Origin: Acidobacteriota bacterium
Lineage (GTDB): Bacteria > Acidobacteriota > Terriglobia > Terriglobales > Acidobacteriaceae
Direction of reading: 5' to 3'
NCBI GenBank assembly: GCA_023410055.1
Contig: JAEYQK010000006.1
Span: 1 to 52,681 of the forward strand
DNA: 52,681 nt
Shown: piece after piece, positions 32,028 through 42,156 of the stretch
Layout of the letters: each line of letters starts with the position of its first letter
Numbering within the stretch: position 1 is the stretch's first letter
Program-made: the position numbers and the translations under genes
The notes under the pieces: model-generated
What the model was told of the DNA's origin: nothing
What the model saw: only the letters and a program-made list of their open reading frames with translations
The model's database searches: none

Positions 32028-34220
32028 CTAGTAATTTGCCAGCTCCACAACGGTCCTGTAGATATCCTTCGGCTGAGGGAGTATCTCGTTCTCAAGTTGG
32101 GGCTGATACGCAACAAACATGTCTTTGGCGCCGATTCGCCTGACCGGAGCATCGAGTTGATCAAATAGTTCGTCGGCAATTCGGGCGGCGATTTCGGCAC
32201 CGTACCCCCACCCCAGCATGTCTTCGTGTGCCACGATCACCCGACTCGTCTTTGCCACCGAATTCGCGATAGCTTCCCAGTCGTACGGGTTCAGTGTGCG
32301 CAAATCGATCACCTCAACGCTGATCCCATTCTCCCGCTCCGCCCTTTGCGCCGCCTGAAGGACTCGCGGGACCAGGGCTCCGTAGGTCACGATGGTTAGG
32401 TCGCGACCGCTCTGCACCACCCTCGCCTTGCCGAAAGGAATCATGTAATCCGGCCCGGGATACGGAGCTCTTCCAAACGTTTCGCGGTATAGGCGCTTGT
32501 GTTCCAAGAACAGAACCGGGTCGTCACAACGCATTGCTGTTCGCAGTAGGCCATTGGCGTCCAGTGCGTTCGACGGAAATACTACCCGGACGCCCGGAGT
32601 GTGCGTGAAAATGCTCTCGCCAGACTGAGAATGATAGATGGCTCCGCCGGTCAGGTATCCTCCAATAGCGACCCTAACCACGGCAGGACACGAGAAACTG
32701 TTGTTCGAACGCCACCGAATCAGCGGCATCTCGTTCCTGAGCTGATGCATTGCGGGCCAGATGTAGTCGAAGAACTGTATTTCGACCACAGGTTTCATTC
32801 CGCGCGTAGCCATGCCGACGGCTTTGCCCACAATTGTGGCTTCAGCCAGCGGCGAGTTGAACACGCGGTCTGAGCCGTATTCACACTGCAAGCCACTAGT
32901 CAGTTTGAAGACGCCGCCCTTGCCCCTGATAAGCTGTTGCTCCAAGTATTCCTCTCGGCTGCAATCAGCAACATCTTCTCCGAAAACGACCACGCGTTCA
33001 TCATGCCGCATCTCGTCCCGCAAGCATGCGTTGATGAGGTCCGCCATGGTTCGATCCGGTTGCGGCTTTTGCTCGTCAGAGACGGCCGGAAACTCGGGCT
33101 CAGTGTCGAACTGCTTCGATGTCGGATCGACATCCGGAGAGTACACATACAAGGTCTCCGAACCCTTGGCCGGAAACTCCGCTTCGAGAGCCCGGTCGGC
33201 GGCAACCTGTACCTCTTCTTCGACCTCCTTCTCCAACTTGCTGATTCCCGATTCGTCCAGAATGCCTTCACGCATCAGGAACGTCTGAAAACGCGGCAAG
33301 GGATCGCGTTGCGAGTCCTCTTCGCGCTCTTTTGCAGGACGGTACAAGCGCTCGTCGTCCGAGAGCGAGTGAGAGTACGGTCTGATCACGTGGGCGTGCA
33401 CAAACGCTGGCCCTTTCCCTGCCCGAACGTAACTGACCGCCTCCTTGAGTGCAGCATAGCTCGCAATCGGATCGGTCCCATCTACCTCGGCGAAATGGAA
33501 GTGTGGGAAGTTCGCTACCAGTCGGGAAATGTTCCCGCCCGCAGTGTTCACCTCGACCGGAACCGATATTGCGTACTGGTTATCTTCGATCAGGAAGAGC
33601 ACCGGTAACTTCCTGTTGGAGGCGCTATTCAGAGCCTCCCAGAACTCACCCTCGCTCGTGACACCGTCTCCGCCGGAAACATAGACCACTTCGTCGCCGT
33701 GAAACACCACATCTTTGAACTGGCGATAATCCCCATCATGCTTCCTGGTGGCCTCGGGGTGGCGCGCAAAGTACCGGCCTGCCTCCGCACAGCCAATCGC
33801 CTGCAAGAACTGGGTCCCCGTCGGTGAAGACTGAGTAACTATATTTAGTGCCTTGTGGCCCCAGTGGGAGGGCATCTGGCGGCCCCCGGAATTGGGATCA
33901 TCCGCTGCGCCGACCGCCTCTGCCAATTGCTCATAAGGCGTCATGCCCAGACCCAGGCAGAGCGCGCGATCGCGGTAATAAGGATAGAACCAGTCGTATC
34001 CGGGTTTAAGGAGCAGGCCGGCGGCGACCAATACCGCTTCGTGTCCGGCTCCGGATATCTGGAAGAAGATCTTCTGCTGGCGTTTCAGCAGGATTTCACG
34101 ATCATCCAGACGGCGCGAGAGGTACATCGTTCGGTATATTTCGATGAGCTGCTCGCGGGTCAGCCCCTCGTACTTCTTCTGGTCGATCGGAACAACATTA
34201 GGTTCTGTTCTGGTCGCCAT
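32028..34220 (-). CDS. 2-oxoacid dehydrogenase E1, fused alpha and beta subunits
   Basis: A 730-residue thiamine-diphosphate enzyme joining E1 alpha (about 15-360) and E1 beta (about 395-730) in one chain. The alpha half shows YRTMYLSRRLDDREILLKRQ and the ThDP motif GGDGVTSEGEFWEALN..NRKLPVLFLIEDNQYAIS. The beta half begins RTMADLINACLRDEMRHDERVVVFGEDVA, with IQFFDYIWPAMHQLRNE and LTIVTYGALVPRVLQAA. It most resembles branched-chain 2-oxoacid dehydrogenase E1. I chose ATG 34220 (GGGAGA upstream). E2 and E3 are not in the window. The 300-base region upstream shows no gene. Confidence 0.92.
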   Translation of the reverse strand: MATRTEPNVVPIDQKKYEGLTREQLIEIYRTMYLSRRLDDREILLKRQQKIFFQISGAGHEAVLVAAGLLLKPGYDWFYPYYRDRALCLGLGMTPYEQLAEAVGAADDPNSGGRQMPSHWGHKALNIVTQSSPTGTQFLQAIGCAEAGRYFARHPEATRKHDGDYRQFKDVVFHGDEVVYVSGGDGVTSEGEFWEALNSASNRKLPVLFLIEDNQYAISVPVEVNTAGGNISRLVANFPHFHFAEVDGTDPIASYAALKEAVSYVRAGKGPAFVHAHVIRPYSHSLSDDERLYRPAKEREEDSQRDPLPRFQTFLMREGILDESGISKLEKEVEEEVQVAADRALEAEFPAKGSETLYVYSPDVDPTSKQFDTEPEFPAVSDEQKPQPDRTMADLINACLRDEMRHDERVVVFGEDVADCSREEYLEQQLIRGKGGVFKLTSGLQCEYGSDRVFNSPLAEATIVGKAVGMATRGMKPVVEIQFFDYIWPAMHQLRNEMPLIRWRSNNSFSCPAVVRVAIGGYLTGGAIYHSQSGESIFTHTPGVRVVFPSNALDANGLLRTAMRCDDPVLFLEHKRLYRETFGRAPYPGPDYMIPFGKARVVQSGRDLTIVTYGALVPRVLQAAQRAERENGISVEVIDLRTLNPYDWEAIANSVAKTSRVIVAHEDMLGWGYGAEIAARIADELFDQLDAPVRRIGAKDMFVAYQPQLENEILPQPKDIYRTVVELANY

Positions 34221-34524
34221 CCAATCTCCCTCTGGATTCGAGTACGCGTGGCCCGCTCTGCCCATTAACGCCTCCGGATTCGACCGTCCGTGACAAAGCG
34301 GCAGGGCGAAAACGCGTTCCGCAAACCTACCGCTACTTCTTGGATGCCGTCTGGGCCACTGGCAAACAGATGAGAGTGGAAGCTGGGAAGATGCTGAAAA
34401 TCCTTACAATTACCGAGGTCATCGGGTTGTGACTAAAGTCAGCGGACGATTTGGCTCTGAACTAGTATCTTGTTCAGCGGCCCGTAAAGGCTGTACGATT
34501 CGCAGTTGTGGGGTCTGCAAACAA
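34221..34524. other. Divergent spacer, no gene seen
   Basis: About 300 bases between the E1 gene and the hemerythrin gene. A plus-strand frame is open from 34429 in phase with hemerythrin, but that N-terminal extension has no family resemblance. Nothing else is recognisable. Confidence 0.4.
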
Positions 34525-34959
34525 ATGGCCGATATTCGTTTAGGTACGCATTCCAGAGTTCAGCAGCGTGAAATCCGGCTTGTCGGGTTGGAGCAATTCG
34601 ACCAGGAACACCGGCAGCTAGCCACATATATTGGCCAACTGCAGGAGTGCGTGATCCATCAGCGGCCAGCTTCTCACGTCATCTCCATCCTCCGTTCGGT
34701 TTACAGCTACGCATTGGAGCACTTCAGGCACGAAGAGCAGGCGATGGAATCCTGGGGATATCCTGGTCTTGAGGAACACAAGATACAGCATCAGACTATT
34801 GCAGGACGTCTGGCGCGACTGCTGGAGGACGCGAGCGTTGGGGGCACAGTGCTATCCAGTTCCGTCAGCGATATCCTGGTGGATTGGATCATTGAGCACG
34901 TCGAGCACTACGATGTGGAATATGCCAATTACTACAATAAAGGGCACATCGTCCCCTAA
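34525..34959 (+). CDS. Bacteriohemerythrin
   Basis: A 144-residue four-helix-bundle protein with the full set of diiron ligands: H29 (FDQEHRQL), H66 and E70 (ALEHFRHEEQAM), H85 and H89 (HKIQH), H125 and D130 (IEHVEHYDVEY). It should bind oxygen reversibly at a diiron site, serving as an oxygen sensor, carrier or scavenger. ATG 34525 is preferred because the family starts a short distance before the first ligand; an in-frame GTG/ATG at 34429 would add 32 unrelated residues. No partner gene; it may provide oxygen protection or sensing. Confidence 0.88.
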   Translation: MADIRLGTHSRVQQREIRLVGLEQFDQEHRQLATYIGQLQECVIHQRPASHVISILRSVYSYALEHFRHEEQAMESWGYPGLEEHKIQHQTIAGRLARLLEDASVGGTVLSSSVSDILVDWIIEHVEHYDVEYANYYNKGHIVP

Positions 34960-35019
34960 CTGCGAGTTCCGCTCAAACACTGTAAACTAGTCTGTTACGA
35001 CCGCACGTCGTTCTACGAG

Positions 35020-35766
35020 ATGCTGAAAATCAACAGGCCCATCCCCGCTGACAAAATCAAACTGCTCATCTTTGACCTCGACGGAACCCTCGTCGATTCG
35101 CGTCAGGACCTCGCGAACTCCGTAAACGCTATGTTGCGCTGGTTGCATCAGCCTGAGCTCCCGTGCGACCTCATCGCCAGCTACATCGGCGACGGAGCGC
35201 CGATGCTGGTTCGCCGGGCGCTGGGCGATCCCGACGATGAAGCTGAGGTGCAGACTGCGCTCGAATACTTCATGACCTGGTATCGCGAGCACAAGCTTGA
35301 TACGACTTACGTTTATGCGGGCATGATCGAGGCGCTGCAGGCGATCGAGGCAGCCAACAGCGACCGCAGGATGGCCGTTCTCAGCAACAAGCCCGTAAAT
35401 CCTTCACGTGCAATCGTCGATGCGCTTGGACTCGGCCCGTTCTTCTTTCAAACGTACGGCGGCAACAGCTTCCACACGAAAAAGCCTGACCCTCTCGGAG
35501 CATTGAAGCTGTGCGAAGAAGCAGGCGTCAGGCCGGATCAAGCCGTAATGGTCGGTGACTCTTCAAACGACATTCTGACGGCCCGCAACGCCGGAATGTG
35601 GTCCATCGGGGTGAGCTATGGACTCGCACCTCAGTCGCTCGCGCTTGCCCCGCCAGATGTGCTGATCGACTCTCCGGAAGAGCTTCCCGTGGTGTTCGGG
35701 ATTGCGCCCGTTCCGAAAGCCGAAACGACAGCGCAAGTCCCTGAGCGCGAAGGATTCACGGACTAG
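35020..35766 (+). CDS. HAD-family phosphatase, phosphoglycolate phosphatase-like
   Basis: A 248-residue haloacid-dehalogenase-type phosphatase. Motif I is LLIFDLDGTLVDS, with the nucleophile Asp; motif II is AVLSNKP; motif III and IV are KKPDP and VMVGDSSNDILTARNAG. The four-helix cap (residues 35-95) is that of Gph/PGP proteins, which remove 2-phosphoglycolate formed during DNA repair or oxygenase activity. The C-terminal 20 residues are extra and polar. The gene is 60 bases after the hemerythrin gene, on the same strand, and could share its promoter. Confidence 0.88.
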   Translation: MLKINRPIPADKIKLLIFDLDGTLVDSRQDLANSVNAMLRWLHQPELPCDLIASYIGDGAPMLVRRALGDPDDEAEVQTALEYFMTWYREHKLDTTYVYAGMIEALQAIEAANSDRRMAVLSNKPVNPSRAIVDALGLGPFFFQTYGGNSFHTKKPDPLGALKLCEEAGVRPDQAVMVGDSSNDILTARNAGMWSIGVSYGLAPQSLALAPPDVLIDSPEELPVVFGIAPVPKAETTAQVPEREGFTD

Positions 35767-36095
35767 CAGCTTTACACCGTAGCGCCGCCGTCCCGGCGGC
35801 TGTCTGTGGCGGTATCTTGCCGCCACAAAGTTTACTCTGGGATTACTCCCCCACCCTCCCCCCGGGGTAGTCTGTATCACTGATGATTCAAAGAACTTAG
35901 CTTCAGTCTCTGACTGATACTTGACCGACCTTCAGCCTGGACTCTCAGCTGGGCATCGAGCGATACAGTCAGTGCTTCAATTAAGGGCGGCTGAGTTCAT
36001 TCTGACAAATAGCAATCGCGCTATATAAGCGTAGCCTACTTTTGTGCCAGTCTGACGCGAGGAGAAAGAAATTTCCAAAATCAGAACAAGCGCAA
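35767..36095. other. Intergenic region with palindromic elements, no gene seen
   Basis: 329 bases between the HAD phosphatase and a membrane-protein gene. The first 60 bases are a REP-like element; a CCCCCCGGGG tract lies near 35859-35868. The remainder (TAACTTCAGTCTCTGACTGA-like stretches) contains short TCTGACTGATAC/CAGTCAGTG-type inverted segments but no coding frame. Confidence 0.45.
35779..35826. repeat. REP-like palindrome pair
   Basis: GTAGCGCCGCCG-TCC-CGGCGGC is a strong hairpin, followed by GGCGG-TATCTTG-CCGCC. The same head sequence occurs at 29-53 and inverted at 37763-37787. It lies just after the HAD gene and might also end its transcript. Confidence 0.65.
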
Positions 36096-36470
36096 CTATG
36101 TCCGTTTGGGCCAGAATCGAGCTAATGCTGCGCCGAGGAAGGCGGGAGCAGTTAGCACCAGAATTATCAAGAACTCGAAAGGCCAGAGGTTATGGTTGGT
36201 AGGATCATGCCAGCAGTCTGCAATGATGAGAACCACGTTTGCTGCGGAAAAGCCCGCTAGCATACTGAGCGGAACCATCTGTCTTTTCTGGGCGCCCAAC
36301 GTGACGAACAATCCTAAAACGAACGCAAGCACGGGGAGAGCGTAAAGCGGCAGCGCCGCCGGATGTTGAGGGGATTCTCTCTGTGAATAGGGTAAGCGCC
36401 AGAAGAAGATGACGTCGAATGCAACACCAATCAGCCCAGCAAGAAGATAACGCCAATTAGGTAGCTTCAT
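36096..36470 (-). CDS. Small polytopic membrane protein of unknown function
   Basis: A 124-residue protein from ATG 36470; the longer frame upstream is soluble and unlikely. Four hydrophobic segments are visible: YLLAGLIGVAFDVIFFW, LPLYALPVLAFVLGLFV, MVPLSMLAGFSAANVVLII and FLIILVLTAPAFLGAALA. The loop with ADCWHDPTNHNLWPFE precedes the last segment. I do not recognise the family. It lies downstream of the flavin-binding gene on the same strand, separated by about 75 bases. Confidence 0.6.
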   Translation of the reverse strand: MKLPNWRYLLAGLIGVAFDVIFFWRLPYSQRESPQHPAALPLYALPVLAFVLGLFVTLGAQKRQMVPLSMLAGFSAANVVLIIADCWHDPTNHNLWPFEFLIILVLTAPAFLGAALARFWPKRT

Positions 36471-36546
36471 GCTTTCGCCCCCCAAGCTACGTGCCTGACC
36501 AGCGATTGTAGCAAGCGGTTGGTGACTTCCAAACAACAACCGCCAC

Positions 36547-37026
36547 TCAATCAGCGTCCTGGAGGTGTGCCTTCCCCGTAATCCGTTCGATATTGATTCG
36601 AATGACAGTTGTCCGGGGCGCGTTGTTCTTCATCGCCTCTGCGACTTCGTTGGGGAAGTCGGCGCAAAAGCGTTTTGCAAGCAGTTCGAGGGCCTTTCGC
36701 TTCTCCGTCTCGTCCATCACGACGGCAGCGCTGCCAAAAACAACGGCGCTTTCGTAGAGTGTCGAAAGCTTCTGTGGAAGCACTTCAGCGCTAGCGATCG
36801 CGCAATAAGAGACGCGCCGCTCAAATTCAATGTTGTCCAGTTTGTGGCCTTGCTGCGCGCAATGCAGGTAGATAACGTCACCCGAAACGACGTGATTCAG
36901 TGGGACGGCATAAGGCCATCCGTCGGCACCGACTGTGGCCAGGACGCCGTGTTCGGCACGGGCGAGGATTTCGCGCGCATCGAGTTCTGTGAGCGCGCGG
37001 TCGCGGCGACGGATTTCGCGGAACAT
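36547..37026 (-). CDS. Pyridoxamine 5'-phosphate oxidase-fold flavoprotein (NimA-like)
   Basis: A 159-residue protein of the split-barrel flavin-binding family. MFREIRRRDRALTELDAREILARAEHGVLATVGADGWPYAVPLNHVV is typical of the NimA/5-nitroimidazole-reductase branch, with the FMN-contacting segment IYLHCAQQGHKLDNIE following. Members reduce nitroaromatics or act as haem/flavin-binding oxidoreductases; the substrate here is unknown. It stands between a repeat-rich gap and the small membrane protein. Confidence 0.82.
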   Translation of the reverse strand: MFREIRRRDRALTELDAREILARAEHGVLATVGADGWPYAVPLNHVVSGDVIYLHCAQQGHKLDNIEFERRVSYCAIASAEVLPQKLSTLYESAVVFGSAAVVMDETEKRKALELLAKRFCADFPNEVAEAMKNNAPRTTVIRINIERITGKAHLQDAD

Positions 37027-37058
37027 GGGCTAATGATACAAGAGCGAGGACGGGAAAA

Positions 37059-37085
37059 CCCCACGTTAGCTTCGCGAACGTGGGG
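37059..37085. repeat. Intergenic palindrome, CCCCACGTT family
   Basis: CCCCACGTT and AACGTGGGG flank a short loop containing TTCGCG, forming a 9-bp stem, followed by CACCAGACG. A related copy with the same CACCAGACG tail lies at 39799-39841 after uvrB. Both occur in intergenic DNA. Confidence 0.6.
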
Positions 37086-37111
37086 CACCAGACGAGGAGA
37101 ATAGTAGTGAC

Positions 37112-37510
37112 TTACGCTGCGCGGCCGAGAAACTTTCCGATCAGGCCGGAGAGCGCTCCTCCTTCGGGGACATTGCCTCCCGGCGTAAGGTGATCGACGA
37201 TCATCGGCAAAATCGCGGAAAGACCGGTCTTCGCAATACCAGGTGACACTCCGGCTTTGGAGGCGATCTGGTTCACCTGGTCTGAACCTAGACCCTTTTC
37301 GACTTCGTCAGGAGATAGGTTCTGGTTCTGACCAGTTCCGACCCACGAGTTCACTTTATCGCCGAGTCCAGCGCTGCGGAACTGCTGCAACAGGCCGCTC
37401 AGCCCGCCCGGACGACTTTGGATATAGTCGAGAAGGGCTTTGGCGATACCGGAATGTTCGGATCCCTGTCCGCCGCCCATCAAGCCGCCAACCATGCCGG
37501 ATAAATCCAT
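37112..37510 (-). CDS. YidB-family protein (DUF937)
   Basis: A 132-residue protein from ATG 37510, with GAGAGG upstream. The glycine-rich start MDLSGMVGGLMGGG, the QSRPGGLSGLLQQFRSAGLGDKVNSWVGTGQNQNLSPDEV core, and the C-terminal repeat-like GLSAILPMIVDHLTPGG match the YidB/DUF937 family. The family is widespread and of unknown function; the pattern of glycine turns and amphipathic helices hints at a binding or packing role. The in-frame extension upstream to 37618 has no family support. Confidence 0.85.
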   Translation of the reverse strand: MDLSGMVGGLMGGGQGSEHSGIAKALLDYIQSRPGGLSGLLQQFRSAGLGDKVNSWVGTGQNQNLSPDEVEKGLGSDQVNQIASKAGVSPGIAKTGLSAILPMIVDHLTPGGNVPEGGALSGLIGKFLGRAA

Positions 37511-37686
37511 GTGGCACCTCTCTTCTGGTCTGTGAATTTTGGAACCGGGCAATTGGATGCCGTGAGCGATGGCCGTGCTTGCAGCATTTATAATCGAAAG
37601 ATGACCTGTGCTCGTCATTCGAGCTTGTGAGACCGCAGAATGGATTCGAGCATCGAAAGTGGGTTCCGGGCTGGCAGGATGGTATC

Positions 37687-37718
37687 GATAGGGATTCCTC
37701 GCTGCGCTCGGAATGACA
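37687..37718. repeat. Dispersed intergenic repeat, CATTCCGAGCG type (inverted)
   Basis: Reads TAGGGATTCCTCGCTGCGCT then CGGAATGACA, the reverse complement of the repeat at 113-140. It lies in the spacer before uvrB. Confidence 0.65.
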
Positions 37719-37742
37719 AGTCCTGAGCTTTAATACGTGTAC

Positions 37743-37787
37743 GAGGGCGAGACGCCCTCGCGACAGCCGCCGAGAGGGCGGCGCTAC
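37743..37787. repeat. REP-like palindrome pair before uvrB (inverted copy)
   Basis: A GAGGGCGAGACGCCCTC hairpin is followed by ACAGCCGCC/GGCGGCGCTAC, the inverted form of the GTAGCGCCGCC family at 29-53 and 35779-35803. It ends only 17 bases before the uvrB start codon, so it may influence uvrB expression. Confidence 0.65.
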
Positions 37788-37803
37788 CGGTATCGAGAGA
37801 TTA

Positions 37804-39795
<1,992 letters not shown>

Positions 39796-39798
39796 TGC

Positions 39799-39841
39799 GC
39801 CCCACGTTCGCTGCGCGAACGTCAGGCACCAGACGTGGGGC
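39799..39841. repeat. Intergenic palindrome after uvrB, CCCCACGTT family
   Basis: CCCCACGTTCG..CGAACGT forms a stem and the segment ends CACCAGACGTGGGG, which can pair with the first arm instead. It lies four bases after the uvrB stop and may act as its terminator. Relative of 37059-37085. Confidence 0.6.
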
Positions 39842-39848
39842 TGGCTGT

Positions 39849-40016
39849 TTACTTCTTCTCATCGGGCGGAGTCTGATTGTTGATGCCGTCCTTGAATCCT
39901 TTAATTCCCTCTCCGAGAGCTTTGCCTAGCTCAGGAATACGCTTGGGACCGAACACCAGCATGGCAACAATGAGAATGACCAGCAGGTGCATGGGCTGCA
40001 TTAGGCCTTCGAACAT
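39849..40016 (-). CDS. tatA: Twin-arginine translocase subunit TatA/TatE
   Basis: A 55-residue protein from ATG 40016, with TTGGAGG just upstream. One hydrophobic N-terminal helix (LLVILIVAMLVFGP), the FGPKRIPELGKALGEGIKGFKDGI hinge and amphipathic helix, and a charged tail are the hallmarks of TatA. It forms the membrane pore-like assembly that exports folded proteins. tatB and tatC are not adjacent. The longer in-frame start at 40091 adds residues not seen in TatA. Confidence 0.93.
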   Translation of the reverse strand: MFEGLMQPMHLLVILIVAMLVFGPKRIPELGKALGEGIKGFKDGINNQTPPDEKK

Positions 40017-40139
40017 CGAACCTCCAATCGTCGACACAACAACAGGTATTGATGCTGTTGGAGTGCGATGCGGTGGAAATACTTGACGCACACCTTTACC
40101 CCGGAACGAAAAACACCTGAGTAGAAGATAAGTCTCGGC

Positions 40140-40883
40140 CTAGTCCGCGTCTTGAAGAGTTTTTACGTGCTCTTCGAGGGCCTTGGAGTACTCGCGCTCG
40201 GCCTGCAGTTCTGACTGAAGCTTCTTGACCAGTCCCTCGAGCCGCGCGACTTCGACTTTCAACCGCTGCAGTTCGGGAGCAGCAGAAGGTGCGGGGCGAG
40301 CAGGGACGGGCGTCGGTCTCGGCCCAACTCCCTCTCGCGGAGGCATTGCAAATGGAGGGGTGCCTGCAGACGCAGCGGGCCTTGCCGAGGGCACCGATCC
40401 ACGCCCAGGCATTCCGGTAGCGGGCGAAGCAAATATACTGCTCAATGAACTTGGTGCCGCAGGGACTGGAGCAGGGACTGGAGCAGGCACGGCGGTCGGG
40501 GCAGCCGGTTTCGGATTAAGCAGATGCTTAACGCGAGCGATCAGATCCTGCGGTTGAAACGGCTTGCGGATCAGTTCGTCAGCCTTGACGGAGAAGGCCT
40601 TTTCGGCAACAGCCCGATTGACAACGCCCGACATGAGAATTACAGGTGTGCGGCCTAGACGCGGGTGGGTCTTAACGTATTGACAGATCTCGTAGCCGTC
40701 CTTCTCTGGCATGATGAGATCGCTAATCACCACATCGGGAGGAACCTGATCCATCTGGCTGAGGGCGGCATCGCCACTCGGGCAGGCCACAACGGTCATG
40801 CTTTCGCGGCGGAAAGCGATCTTGATCACCTCGCGCATGGTTGCGCTGTCGTCGATGAAGTACACAGTCGGTGTCTGGCTCAT
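40140..40883 (-). CDS. Response regulator with C-terminal coiled coil
   Basis: A 247-residue protein. The receiver (1-120) has all active-site residues: FIDDSATMRE (D11, D12), D55 in VVISDLIMP, S at about 85 and K107 in LIRKPFQ. A Pro/Ala-rich linker with repeated PAPVPAPVP follows (about 122-195), then a coiled coil (LQRLKVEVARLEGLVKKLQSELQAERE..) to the end. There is no DNA-binding or enzymatic output, so it likely signals by binding a partner through the coiled coil. Last gene of the chemosensory operon, three bases after the DUF4388 gene. Confidence 0.9.
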   Translation of the reverse strand: MSQTPTVYFIDDSATMREVIKIAFRRESMTVVACPSGDAALSQMDQVPPDVVISDLIMPEKDGYEICQYVKTHPRLGRTPVILMSGVVNRAVAEKAFSVKADELIRKPFQPQDLIARVKHLLNPKPAAPTAVPAPVPAPVPAAPSSLSSIFASPATGMPGRGSVPSARPAASAGTPPFAMPPREGVGPRPTPVPARPAPSAAPELQRLKVEVARLEGLVKKLQSELQAEREYSKALEEHVKTLQDAD

Positions 40884-40886
40884 ACC

Positions 40887-41657
40887 CTAAAAAGCTCCCT
40901 CGGCCAGGCCGCGCTCCTCATCCAGCTCGCGCAAGGCCTCCAGCATCAGTTCGGTGACGGATCGCAGCACGGTTCGGGTTGCTGCGGTGTATCCGGGAAC
41001 AAACTTGTACACACCCTTTTCCAGGCCGTCACAACTCTTAACAATCTGTACGACAGCGTCGTCACCAATCAGGTCGCCGACTTCGGCGTGCGTGACGTCT
41101 CCAGAATCGAAAAAGATGATTCCGTCGGCGCGACCGGCGTTGATGTGCAACGCGCCCGTCTGGCGAGAATGTCCCAGCATCTGAATGATGCCGGGCAGAT
41201 CCAGGTGTGACAGGCTACCTTCCAGCGCCGTCTCTTGTGTGTCGATCATCTGCGTCGGCTGGAAGCCTTCCTGCTGACTGCGCAAGAATGTTCGTACCTG
41301 GGCGGCAATGCTGTCGGCTCCGATACGGCGGTCGACGTAGTCGTCACAGCCGGCGCGAAACGCCTTCATCAGCATGTGCTCTCCACCCTCGCCCATCGCG
41401 ACAATCGGTATCTGGGCAGTCTTGGGATCTGCATGGAGAATACGGGGAATATCGAACGCGCCCATCTCGCGAAGATTGGTTGCGCATACGATCACGTCAG
41501 GCATATTCCATTCCAGCATCGTGAGTGCGTACGCAGTCTGGGTCGCGTGAACGATCTCACACCGCTCGCGCTTTAATGACTCCATGAGTCGCTTGGCGAA
41601 GAAGACATTACTGTCGATCAAGAGGACTTTAGGCGTCTTGGAGGTGGCACCTGTCAT
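40887..41657 (-). CDS. Pseudo-receiver plus DUF4388 (PATAN-like) domain protein
   Basis: A 256-residue protein. Residues 8-130 have the receiver fold, but the phosphate-accepting aspartate is replaced (VIVCATNLRE, A59 at the Asp position) and the KP lysine reads RR (YVDRRIG), so phosphorylation is not expected. Residues 140-240 match DUF4388: LEGSLSHLDLPGIIQMLGHSRQTGALHI..GIIFFDSGDVTHAEVGDLIGDDAV. This domain is common in gliding and pilus-linked signalling proteins and may bind partners. Its start overlaps the CheW-like gene by four bases. Confidence 0.87.
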   Translation of the reverse strand: MTGATSKTPKVLLIDSNVFFAKRLMESLKRERCEIVHATQTAYALTMLEWNMPDVIVCATNLREMGAFDIPRILHADPKTAQIPIVAMGEGGEHMLMKAFRAGCDDYVDRRIGADSIAAQVRTFLRSQQEGFQPTQMIDTQETALEGSLSHLDLPGIIQMLGHSRQTGALHINAGRADGIIFFDSGDVTHAEVGDLIGDDAVVQIVKSCDGLEKGVYKFVPGYTAATRTVLRSVTELMLEALRELDEERGLAEGAF

Positions 41658-42145
41658 GCGCGAACCTCCCGCGCGGAACTCGTTCGAGCAGTAGTCGTAG
41701 GAACGTCGTTTGAAATGAGCTTTTCAAGATCTACAATTTCGACGATCTCACTGCCGATCTGCAGCAATCCTGTAACGTAATCTGGCATGTGCTCTGCCGG
41801 AGCGACTTGGCGACCACTGACCAGCTCACATTCTCCGGTCACCGGGATGGCCGTCCATTCGACGAACTTCTTTGCCAATCCCGCCTGCGAATCGGTGAAC
41901 GCTCGATTGGCTATCAGGTAGAACTTCCTGGGCGGAGCCTTGGGGCCAACCAGCACATCGGCAACATCGCACACGGGAATGATGTGGCCGCGCCGCACGA
42001 GTACGCCGATCAGAAAAGGTGTCGTGTGCGGAAATGTCTGCGAACGGTCCGGACGAGCCAATTCAGCGACGGCCTCGGCTGGTAGCGCGAAGCGCTTCTT
42101 GCCCATCGGAAAGAGCACGAACGAATTGGCTGGTATGGAACTCAT
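41654..42145 (-). CDS. CheW-like adaptor protein (1)
   Basis: A 163-residue single CheW domain. FVLFPMGKKRFALPAEAVAELARP is the opening beta barrel strand, PFLIGVLVRRGHIIPVCDVADVL is the conserved I-G-V..G-x-I-P-V-x-D segment, and YVTGLLQIGSEIVEIVDLEKL the final strand. Such proteins couple receptors to CheA. The C-terminus is a Ser/Thr/Arg-rich tail. It overlaps the downstream DUF4388 gene by four bases and is 11 bases from the upstream CheW-like gene. Confidence 0.88.
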   Translation of the reverse strand: MSSIPANSFVLFPMGKKRFALPAEAVAELARPDRSQTFPHTTPFLIGVLVRRGHIIPVCDVADVLVGPKAPPRKFYLIANRAFTDSQAGLAKKFVEWTAIPVTGECELVSGRQVAPAEHMPDYVTGLLQIGSEIVEIVDLEKLISNDVPTTTARTSSAREVRA

Positions 42146-42156
42146 CGTTTATCCGT

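Noticed and set aside
40225..40557. Gly/Ala-rich plus-strand frame, resembling a repetitive surface protein
   Set aside because: It is the antisense of the Pro/Ala-rich linker of the receiver protein at 40140.
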